Shown here in pieces: positions 38,509 through 49,200 of a stretch of 64,000 nt of DNA. Source of the DNA: Brachypodius melanocephalos (lineage: Eukaryota; Chordata; Aves; Passeriformes; Pycnonotidae). How positions within the stretch are numbered: the first letter of the stretch is position 1; every line of letters starts with the position of its first letter. The position numbers and the translations under genes are program-made. Location of the stretch: contig VZSR01001685.1 of assembly GCA_013398615.1 (NCBI GenBank), positions 4,929,019 to 4,993,018 on the forward strand. Direction: 5' to 3'. The notes beneath the pieces are model-generated. The model was not told the DNA's origin and searched no databases. It saw nothing but the letters and a program-made list of their open reading frames with translations.

Positions 38509-41500
38509 GGATGATCTTCTAACAGGGAATAAAATGGGGGCACAAGTGTGTAACAGCTTTAATAAAGAGAGGGGCAAGAAAAAAAAGAAAAAGGAAGAAA
38601 TCTTTTGCAATTATTAGCCTGAGTGCGAAAGAGCGTTTCCTCAGTGTGACAGCCAGAGGCTTGCTGTGCTGTTATTAAAGTGCACTTCGGTGGGAATCCA
38701 TGCAGATGGCTTTTTTACCCAGCATAGGATTATATTGGATTAGTCATATAAAATTGTTGTTTACCATCTCCAGCTCTTTTCCCCAGAGGTTTTATCAGGA
38801 ATCTCACAAAGCATGTAGTTTGAGCCTGCCTTTAAGAGGTAACCCAGATGAGCAGCTTTTTGTTTGTGTAAACTGCTACAATGTTGTAGTTTAATGTAAT
38901 CCTAATGTTGCAATGAGAGATTTTATACCTGATAAAAGAGGCTGTTTGGCCTAGATTTTCCATTTGCCTACAAGAAGGGAAGTTAGATTTTAAGGAGATG
39001 CTCTTTCTTGTTGCTGGACTCACCCAAAAGCTGTGCTGGTCCCACTTCTGCTCCATCAGAGACAATCAGGAATTCCTAACACTGGCACCGTTTTTCATAA
39101 TGCTTGCTAATGAGTCATGCATGACATAATGCTTGATTAATGCACTGTTCTGAGTGGTCTATGAAATATTTCTTGTGTTCCCTTTCTGTCATGCAGAGCC
39201 ATACTCGGACCATCTTTCTCTGTGTCCAGAAGGCTCAGGGATCACTGCCTAGACAGGGTCCACATTTTCCCTCCTGCCACAAACTAACAAATTGTCTTAA
39301 ACATGCAATACAAGGCTCTCCCTTTAGATCTACCCTGGGGGTTGGTTATAACAAAGAATATTTTTTTCACTTTAAGGTCCGACAGATGGCAAAATGGCAT
39401 CCTTCAGTTTGTTTTGGAGTTTTCAGACTGGCTCTGTCATCCTGGGAAATTTTCCCTTCCAGGAAGTACGGCTGCAGGAACTGTCCTGAGGTGTGAGTGC
39501 CTTCGATTCCACAGCGAGAGATGTTTTTCTTCTCTGTAAGGGGTTCTGTGACAAGGTAACACAGTCCCAAGTTGTTACTCTTTTCCCTAGACCACGTCTG
39601 TGGGTGTAAAATAAAAAGGTATTGTTCCCTGGCCTCCTTGAAGGGAGAAGCAGCAGACTGCCACGTGCATGCCAGTATTGAAACTGAAAACACTGAACAT
39701 TATCCACTGAAAACAACCTAGTGTTATAACTTGATGTTTCTGTCACTGAAGGGGATACAGAACTGTCAGTGTGCTGTGACAGGGATGCCTGTAGCGTAAT
39801 TTGGTTTAATAAACATTGCCTCTGGTTTTGTCAGCTCTAAGATTAAATTGACTTTCTTATTTATTATGAGAAAGTATTTTTTGTTTCCAGTTCTGCAAAT
39901 GGTCCCCTTTAATCCAATCATGTATCGGTGCTTTTCCTCTTGATATGCAAAAAATGTTCATGAACTGAACTCTGAACTTTTGCTTTTAGCCAAAGTGGTT
40001 GTGCTGAGGCTTGGGAAAACCAGACTGCTTCTCCCTGTTTCAGGGAAGGTTCCTGAACACAAACAGGATTATTACTCTGTGACCAAATATCTAAACAAGA
40101 TGGGCAAAGGGCCTTTTTCCCATGTTGGCCATTTTGTTCAAGGTTGTTCCATGATTTTTCAACTGGCATTTGTCTATGAGACTGGCAGCCCCAGCTGGTG
40201 ACAGAACATACCAGGCAGAAAAATCACACAAGTTTTGCCATCTTCCAGCTTGAAATGGACTCAGGAAGAAGTCATTGCTGACACAGTGGGTGGATGGAAT
40301 AAAAGAGATTAATTTGGGGTAGGTGAAATTTGTACATGATTTACAAAGGCATGTAGATGCCTTTCATAGGAAAATTTCAATTCCTGGAAAATCAGATGAG
40401 GATGGTAGCTCTCTCTTGGAGTTGAAAGCACACATATCAACCTTTAATCCATGTAGAAAAAAGGCTACACTTGGGAGTTATTGTAGGGTTGCATCAAGTA
40501 ATCCCATGCTTATGTATTTTCTGACCGATCAATGATTTTGGTGCACATGGAGCTGAAAAAGAGTGAAATGACTCACATTTTTGCTGTTTGGCAGCAAGTA
40601 GGAGGCTTAGCACCACTGGAATCAATGACATTTTCCTTTATGTGACTCAGCATGAAATGTGCCTTTGTTCATACCAAACAACATTAAAACAAAAGTGCAA
40701 TGAAAAAAGATTGTGTTCAACAAACGAGCTGAGTAATTGTGTAGGGAAATATTTCTGCTGTCACTGTTTACAGTGGAAAGTATCTTAGTGGCATTTCACA
40801 CATTCACTGCCACTGAGTTTTTTAAAAATAATGTATTGTTAGGATCTTTGGAAAATTAACGTTTCCTAATCAAATACACATCAGTCTTTTATCATTTGTG
40901 TAAACAATGGGGGTTTTTTGTACATAGGCTAACATTAGCTTTTTGATTTTCAAATTCTGATGTCCAGTGCTATGCACTAGCCTTGGGCCAATTTTACAAA
41001 TTGATGGAGTGTCTTTAATTTGGAAGAATGGATGCTTATTTGGAAGTGGAGCCTCTCAAAATCAATGTCGATTTCGAAGATGTTTGACCATAATGTGCAT
41101 GATTAAAACAACAAGAGCTTCAGCTGTAGCTTTTCCCAAGAGTTTCAAGATACAAGTAGGGTTTTTTTGGTGTCACTCGGATGGATCAATGCTTGTTTGA
41201 CAAAATCTGCATCTTACACAAACTCCTTACAAGTCTAGCTGCATAGTTGAGAAACCTGGCTGTTGTCTTCTTCCTCCATCTGTCTTCAATTCCCCTGCCA
41301 GACATGGAAAAGTGGGAAAGAAGGGGGTTGCATGGCTTGCTTTCTAGGTCAGAAATCAGGAATTCTTGTTTCCCTTTTAGCTCTAGTGGGCTATTTCCCA
41401 ACTTTTTTGTGTTTTACTGGTAACAGTTTCCGAGTTTTGAAAACGCTTGGGTCTTAAAAACTGTGCATAGCTGCATTGTCATCTCCTGGGTAAGCAGGAG

Positions 41501-41576
41501 AGCAGCAGTATGCCCAGAACTGGTTGTTGTGTTGCTGGAAGAGCTGGGAAAACTGGGTCTGCAGGTTTCACACATG

Positions 41577-42010
41577 AGAATCACAGAATGGGTCAGGTTG
41601 GGAGGGATCACAGTGGGTCATCTGGGCCAACTTCCCTGTTCAAGCAGGGTCATCCCAGAGCACACAGCACAGGACTGGGTCCAGAAGGTTTGTGAGTATC
41701 TCCAGTGAGGGAGACTCCACAGCCACTCTGGGTAACCTGTGCCAGTGCACAGTCACCCCCACAGTAAAGTTCTTCCTCATATCTAAGTGGAACTTTCTGT
41801 GCATCAGATGGTTCTCAAATATCTCCTGTGAGGGAGACTCCACATCTCTCTGGGTAACCAGTTCCAGTCTGTGGTCACCCCACAGTAAAGTTCTTCCTCA
41901 TATCCAGGTGGGATTTCTTGCAGGTCAGTTTGTGCCCATTGCCTCTTGTCCTATTGCTTGGCACCACCGAGAAGAACCTGACTCCATCCTCTTGGCACTC
42001 TCACTTTAGG
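41577..42010 (-). mobile_element. CR1 LINE 3' end with internal duplication
   Basis: The plus strand begins AATCACAGAATGGGTCAGGT, the reverse complement of the typical CR1 3' end. Further along it has CTCCCTGT-like, GTTCTTCCTCATATC and TTGCCTCTTGTCCTATTGCT landmarks. It is therefore a minus-oriented, 5'-truncated CR1 tail. A unit of about 122 bases is repeated, beginning near 41,697 and 41,819; each copy has TGAGGGAGACTCCACA and ACAGTAAAGTTCTTCCTCAT. Confidence 0.85.
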
Positions 42011-42296
42011 TATTTAAACACAAAAGGCAAAGCCCAGCAAGTAGCAGCAATAACAAGCACCACCAAGTCCAAGGACGCAGCCCCTGCTCCCCAGGGTGCA
42101 GCAGCATCACCAGGCACCAGCCGCCATCTCCAGCCAGGGGGATGTCACTGGGACAGCCTGTAGCTGCTGTGATGGGGGGAGATGCAGAAGCTGCTTTTGC
42201 AGAGATCCCTCACTTGGCGTGTGTTGGTGTATCCGTGCAATCTGCGGCCGGCAGAGTTCTCAATCCCCCCCCGGTCGGTGCCTGTTACTCACGGAA

Positions 42297-42393
42297 AGTC
42301 ACAGAATCACAGAATATGCTGAGATGGAAGGCACCCAGCAGGATCATCGAGTCCACCTCCTGGCCCTGCGCAGGACACCCAGAGAATCACACC
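42297..42393 (-). mobile_element. CR1 LINE 3' end, second copy
   Basis: The plus strand reads TCACAGAATCACAGAATATG, then a GGATCATCGAGTCCACCTCC stretch and CTGCGCAGGACACCC. This is the reverse complement of a CR1 3' tail. It abuts the CpG island of the next gene. Confidence 0.85.
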
Positions 42394-42699
42394 CACCAAC
42401 TGAACCTGCGTGTAACACTAATGGCAGTTTTAAAGGGACTGGGGTATTTTCTGGCCGGCTGCGGAGGCTCGCGGCCGCGGGTGCAGCGGGTGCCGGGGCA
42501 CGCACGGCCGCCTCGGGCCAGGGAGAAGCTCCCTTGCCGGCCCGCAGCGACGGCGGCGGCGCACCCGGAACGCGCGGCGGTCGCTCGGCTCTGACGTCCC
42601 TGCTCGGGGCCTATCCCGGGGCTCCTCCCGCCTATCCCTGCCCAACCCGGCCTATCCCGGCCTATCCCGGGGCCCTTCCCGCCTAGCCCGACCCATCCC

Positions 42700-42900
42700 G
42701 GTCTATCCGGAGACCCATCCCGGCCTATGCCGGGGCCCCTCCCCTCTAGCCCGGCCCATCCCGACCCATCCCGGCCTATCCCGGGGCCCCTCCCCTCTAG
42801 CCCGGCCCATCCCGACCCATCCCGGCCTATCCCGGGGCCCCTCTCCTCTAGCCCGGCCAATCCCGACCCATCCCGGCCTAGCCCGGGGCCCTTCCTGGAC
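42700..42900. repeat. 51-bp GC-rich minisatellite
   Basis: The phrase CGGGGCCC recurs at 42,731, 42,782, 42,833 and 42,884, exactly 51 bases apart. Each unit contains a CTCTAGCCCGGCC phrase and a set of roughly 10-base CCGGCCTATC-like sub-units. Because 51 is 17 codons, the minus strand stays open with a 17-residue period, which is a by-product of the repeat. Confidence 0.92.
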
Positions 42901-42992
42901 CATCCGGGCCTGTCTCGGGCTATCCGGGGACGCATCCCGGCCAATCCCGGGGCCCGTCCCGGCTTGTCCCGCCCGGTGCCTCGGCGCTCGCC

Positions 42993-43025
42993 ATGGCCCT
43001 GCCCGTTGTACACAGGTGCCTCCAA
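42993..43025 (+). CDS. CEP290-like gene, coding exon 1
   Basis: Encodes MALPVVHRCLQ in the CpG island. The donor CAA then GTGAGT is strong and phase 0. Kozak context is good. Support comes from position, donor and phase; the peptide itself is not recognisable, so a different first exon is possible. Confidence 0.6.
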
Positions 43026-43199
43026 GTGAGTGCGGCCCCGGCTACCGGGAGCTCCGGCCTAGGAGCGCCCGGGAGGGCGCGGGGGGCTCGGCTGGGCCGG
43101 GTTTGCCTTCGGCGCCGGGCTGAGAGGGCAACGCGGGGCTCGGTGCTGGCCCGGGGCATCGGGTGTACTCAATACCCTGTAGGATAAGGCAATACAGTT

Positions 43200-43265
<66 letters not shown>

Positions 43266-46200
43266 CGTCTATCTGTCTATCTGTCTATCTCAATACATAT
43301 ATCTCAATATATATATCTATATATTTGTGTATATATATATAATAGTTTTATATATGTACATGCAGATATATACACATACATACGTGCACATACATGCTAT
43401 ACATATGCATATAGATATATGCACATATACACACACGTACACATTTATGCTATATGCATGCATATATATATGCTGTATATGCTATGTGTATGCTATATAT
43501 ATGCATACACTATATAGTTATATATTAGTATATAACTAATTAAATAAGTATTATATATATGACATATTGCCTTATATATAGCTTTATATATTATATATGG
43601 AAAATACATATAGCTATATATTGCTTCATATTACTATAATTTACAATACATATTTTATATACATGATATATATATATGATTGCATACTGCTGGGCAAGGT
43701 CCAGCAGACATGCATGCAAGAAATTCAGCCGGTGTGACTGTGGTTTTGTCTCTGGTGAAGTTAAATCAAAAATAAACACCATCATAGTTGCAGAGCTGAT
43801 GTTTATAGTTTAGAAATATAACTTGGATGCTTTGTGCCTAGGTGATTAATTTTAAATGCAGAACCAGTTCCCTACGTTCCTTAATGAATTCTGAAGTTAT
43901 ATGAGACACCTTTAATAGATACCTGTTAAAGAAGCTTTGTTGTAGTGAAATGTTTATAAAATTTGAAGCCAGTTGTTTTTCCTGCCATTTTCCTTTTAGA
44001 TGCTTCTGTGGTTTAGGAAAGATGTGGTAAAGTTTTTGGGAGAAGGTTTTAATTTGAAGCGTTATCAGCTTAATATTTGATTTGAAAGTATTCCTTGATT
44101 TTTCTTCTTTCAATTCTCTTTCTTTACAGCTCACTGATGAAAATGAGCAGTTAGTCAAGAAGGTGAAAAAACTACAAATAAAAAATAAGGAGCTAGAAAA
44201 GAATCTGGGTCAGATCCAAGAGCAGCTCTATCCGCAGCAGTTAAGGCATGTCTGTGGCACAAGCAGAGAGTAAGAATTGTCAAACATTTCTCTTTTGCAT
44301 CAAAAGAAGTGCACATTTCAGGACTTTTATTTTCATGTCCTTAAGATGAGCTAGGCATTATCTGGTCTGTATCTTTTAAGGAGCCTGTGAACAGAATGGT
44401 GGAAAATGCTGGAGGCCTGTGGAGGAACAAAGGACATCTGGGGCATCTTGTACATCTTGTAGCGAGAGAAACAGTTTAAATATCAAAAACTAATACTCCT
44501 GCTTAGCCAATACGCTCTCTCTGTCAAACTGTGAAGACTTTTACACTGTTTTTCCACCAAAAAGTAGTAAGATACAGATAAGTTGAGTGACATCAATGCT
44601 GTCTAAAAGATTTAGAACCTAAGGACCTGAAAAACTGTAGCGCTAGTGGTTTGGAGAGTGTCCTGCCAGGATTTACATAACCGACTCACAAAAATCTTCC
44701 AAGGTTGAAGTGTTGGTGTGTTTATCATCCAGCCTGGAAACCTCTACCATAAAATCAAACTGAAAAATATCTTGATCTTTTTCAGTTGCTTTGTTTAATC
44801 CCATTACATTTGTGAAATATGATTTTATGAAGCTGTTGTGTTTGTTTCAATTAAGTGTTCAAGTTCAAACAGAAACCCATTTATGGCATAAGGGTGGAGA
44901 CAGCAAGGATGTGCTTCTAGAGAGTGACAGTGTCAGGTGAGTTCTTGGAAGCTGCTTCTTCACAGAATTACTCTTCTCTGTAGTGTAGAAAATGTTCATG
45001 GTTAAGTCAGTTGATTTTTTTAAAGCTGTTATGCAAGTGGCTTTCAGCCTTTGAAACAATGGGAAATCATTCGCATTTTAAAAATAACTACAAAATCTTG
45101 GATTAAACTTGAAAATAGCGTTGAACAAAGAACAAAATGGATTTCTTTCTCAAGTAGTTCATTGAGGAAAATTCAATGAGCTAGGAACCTTCTTTATGTG
45201 TCTGTGCACACATATGATCTTTGCTGTAGATTTTGTGGTTTCATCTTCGATTTTGTGCAACCTTTCTCAGCTCATTTTATATTGCTCAGTGTTATGTGCA
45301 TATAAAATTTATAGGCTGGTACTGTTTTCGAAATAAGCTAGAGAAGCAGTTCTACTTTTCAGTCTAATAATTTTAGAGTTGAGCCACTACCTACTGTAGT
45401 TTGCCAATAAGTGGTAGGATTAAACTCTTGTAACTGATTTTCTGATGCAAAAGCTACAATTTTGTCTTTAAGAAAAAATACACTGAAACATTTTAACAAC
45501 GGGGCAAGCTATGAAAATATTGCTCCATCCCTCTATGATTTGATTGTAAAATTGTAAAATTTTAGATTGCTCATACCTTCAAAGGTTGCTTTTTGTCCAC
45601 CTTCCTAAATGTGGATCTTACCCAGATCTCTGTTGCTCTTTGGCCAAGTGCCCTGTTTTTAGTGTTTCCATTAGGTGGCTGTAGAAGACTCATTTTCTTT
45701 TTTTTTAAAAAAATACCTTTATAGTGTGCCAGACTCTCTTTGCAAGCTATGTAACTACATAGGAAGGCTGGGTGGCTGGCTCTGGGCTCAAATTGAGTTC
45801 CTAGTTAGGTGCTCGTGCAAAAGAAACCCAAGTTAGTTTTTCAGTTGAGTGCTGTACCTGCCTTGTGTTAGATTGCATGTAGATAACCTGACCTAGCTTT
45901 TTTTTTTCTACCATCTGTTTGTGTGTTCTTTCACAAAGCTGTGCTGTGCTACAGTATTGCTCATCCTGCTTGTGGTGTGCAGTCATGGCTTCTTATGAAT
46001 GGCAGCTCTTACTGTAATTCCTAAAAAAATAAGAAAAATGTCTGCTCATGTCCATCAGTTAAATTGTGGGCCTTGTGTATGTTGGCTGAATGCTATGAAA
46101 CATGGTAGGAAATTAGTACTGCAGAACTTGATGGAAAATAATATCAGAGGGAAAGCTAACAGCCCTAATCTGTTTATTTGACATTTATTTTACCCACTCA

Positions 46201-49200
46201 TTTTCACATAGATTTCATTCACTCATATCCTCACACCCACGGACTTGGAAGCAATGAGACGTTTTGTGCAACACAGAGAGCTGTGATGTATCCTCATCAT
46301 GGGTTCTTGATTGGTGCTGGAGAAACTTCTAAAAATCCTTTAGGAGTGTGCTTTTGCTATTGTGTTGTGCTTATGGGGAGAGGAACAATGCATGTGATAT
46401 GCTGCAAAGTCACTACCAGCCTCCTGCTGCTGCTGTCTTCCCTCAAAGAGTGATTTGCACTGAGGTTTAATAAGGGTGTGGCCATGTGTGCTGGACAAAA
46501 ACAACAGGGTCCTCAGTCTGGCTGAGTAAAAAGGATCCTTTGCCATCCATACAGACCTGTCTTTTAACTTGCTTTGCTGTTGTTTTCTGGTGCTTTCTCT
46601 TTCTGTGTTGACAGTCACTTTTCATTCAGTGCCATCCTGAGTATTTCTGTTACGAGTCTCTGCAGCACAGCTACAGCTCAAGTGATCTCTGTGGGGCATC
46701 TCTAATAGTTTCACCATAAATGATGCCACATTTTGTTGTCTTTTGTGTTTTACAGCAATTTATGCATTTCTTCTGTTTTAGACTCCTTCAGATGTATAAT
46801 GAGCTACAGAAACGTTATGTTAAAGAAACCAAAACAAACAAGGAGCAAAGTGAAGCAATTAAAAATCTCACTGTAAGTAGAATTTGTAGGAGCTGGTATC
46901 AAACAGCCAAACATAAGCTATTAGGGAGATTGAAAAGTAATTTGTGAAACGAGACCATGCTTTTCTTTTTATACTTAGTTCCCCATGACGGGGATAATGG
47001 AGGGTAGCCTGTAGTTCCCTTTAAAAGTGAACTCTGTCACTGATGTCTGTAGCAGAAAGCTGTCTCCCCTTTTCTTGCTGTTTTCTTTACTCATGCACCT
47101 ACCCCTCCTTCCAACTGTAAATGCACCTTGTAACCTCTTTTGCATCAGCCCTGGTATTTTTCTGCATGTGTCATGAGCACTTTTTTCTCAGAAATTCAGC
47201 AGAAGGCAAACCAAATAAAGACAAAGAGTTTTCTTCTGGGTAGCAAGGTCTGTGGCTGTGCAAAGAGTCTGGCATCATAACTGGAGTCAAGGTAGGGTTG
47301 TGTGGCCAGGAGCAGTTCTAGAAGCTTCAAGAGGGTATTGCCTCTTCAGGCATGGATTGAGCATTGCAGCTGACCAGTCTAATCTCCTCATTTGTGCTTT
47401 GTGTTTTTTCTTCTTTCAGACCTTTTGGGTGAATGTAGTTTTTAAATCAGCAATTGAAAACTCTAGGTTTGCATTTGGGATGTGTTTCCAGTTTTATTCT
47501 GTTGAAACAATTTTTCTATGCATTAAAAAAAAATGTCTTGACAGATCAAAATTAATGAGCTAGAGCATAATCTTCAAGAGCAGAGGCAAAGAATTGAGCA
47601 ACTGGAATGTAGAAAGGTTCCTTGGAAAACTAGTGCTGTTTCTGGAAAACGAAGTCAAACCCCAGAGGGAGGAGTAACTTCTCACAGGGACATTCCTGCA
47701 AAGAAGGATTCCTGTTGCAGTAGATACTTCGGTAATGGCACAGTTAATTCTGGTGAAGTTCCTTCCAGTAGGCCCAGCAGAGAGAATGCATTTCATTTCT
47801 GATCTAGAGGCTGCTCCAGGCCATTTCTTCTCCTTCGACCAGCAGTATCTAAATTTTTTTTTCATTTTTGAAAACCTGTCACATAAAAATGGCATTTTAT
47901 AATCTAGATTCCTCCTTGCATTTGTTTGTGATAAAATGTTTGCTGTTTTCTCTTTTTCTAAAACTGGTCCATTGTTGTAAGAGGTGGGAGTGTGTGGTTG
48001 TGTTTAGTGCTGGTATTTATTCTAGTGAGATATAGCTGTGCAGCTCTCCTGGTAACAATGTTTGCTGCACCAGTCTTTGGTTTTTGGACACTGAGACACA
48101 GAATAACCTGTTTTTAGCCTTAAAATGTTGGACAAGCCTAGACGATGCTGGTTTCAATGCATTCTTCCTCACATAAGTAAATCCAGAATTTAAGGTGTGA
48201 TCTTCTTCCACTTCAAAGCATAGAAAAGAGATGGATGAGATCATATAATGTAGGCAGAATTTTCAGGAAATGTGCTATCAGCAAGAGCTGATGTGTCCCT
48301 CTCATAAGCCAGAAAAATGTAATCAAGACATGTGATGTATGTTTTGTGGATTGTAAAGTAGAATAATCCCACATTGTAAGAATCTGGCAGATTCAGATTA
48401 TCCAACAGACAGATCCTGATACCTTTCACAGTACCTGGGAATATCCTGGGCCAGTCCTTAAGAATAAATCACTGTATGAAAAAGGTACTTTAAGAAGCTG
48501 AACTATAATTTTTGATATCGCAAAAGGTAGGCAGTTCTTTAGCTGTAATATGATTCATATGAGGGGGAGGTTGACTGTAATGGTTGAACTCTACATTTTT
48601 TCATTTGAATATAGAGTTATTGTTGAAGGAGATTAAAAAGCTGAAGAAAGAAAATGGAAAATTGTCTGCAGAAAAGAGAGCACTAAAAAATGAATTAGCT
48701 GGATTAGACAAGGTAATTTATTTTAAGACAAGCTTAACAGTAGGCGATTTTTGACAAACTAACTTTTCTGCCTGAGCTGAAACTTCCTTAGGGTGAACAT
48801 GTATTGTTATCAAGTAAAATACATAAAAACTGATGTATAGCATTCTGAGAGAGATGGAATTGAAACGCTCATGTCCTAAAGGGCTGCTCAGCTAAGGAAG
48901 ACTATTTTCTCTTGAACTTAAACATGTCAAAGCTATGCCTCTGACAGAACTCCAGGTTTAGGGAGGGCACAGAAACTTGGAATTTTTTTGTTTTATCTAT
49001 AGGTGTAAAAAGTGAACATGTGAACATTTGGTAGTTCTTAAAGTTATGTAACAAGATGATGTGGTCTTACTTAACTATAGAAGACTCAGTTAAGTGTACT
49101 GACAAGGTTTTATTTTCAGCAGCAAATTGTTTAAACTGATTTTTGCTTGTTCCTCAAGTCTTTTTTTTTTTTTTCTTAAGAATCTATTTTCTTACCTTGC

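Larger units (their letters stand above)
35361..41576. other. Intergenic between IMPA2 and the CEP290-like gene
   Basis: No gene recognised. 35,540-35,780 is somewhat richer in CpG than its surroundings and remains unexplained. It also holds a 27-bp tandem duplication at 38,455-38,508 and three spaced TCTTTCATAAC motifs at 37,779-37,825. Other short open frames have no homology I recognise. Confidence 0.4.
42430..43170. promoter_or_regulatory. CpG-island promoter of the CEP290-like gene
   Basis: GC- and CpG-rich DNA surrounds the first coding exon at 42,993, with the start codon in a strong context (CGCC before ATGG). The 51-bp minisatellite at about 42,700-42,900 sits inside the island just upstream of the start. 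No TATA box is seen. The transcription start cannot be fixed from sequence. Confidence 0.65.

Noticed and set aside
42387..43025. 212-codon minus-strand open frame with Gly/Arg-rich 17-residue repeats
   Set aside because: It is produced by the 51-bp minisatellite and high GC content; no homology, and it overlaps the promoter and first exon of a plus-strand gene.
43327..43539. Tyr/Ile/His-rich open frame
   Set aside because: Encoded by TA/TG low-complexity repeat following the CTAT microsatellite.
46178..46453. Possible extra exon of the CEP290-like gene
   Set aside because: Open frame without matching splice signals or phase, and the peptide is not coiled coil.
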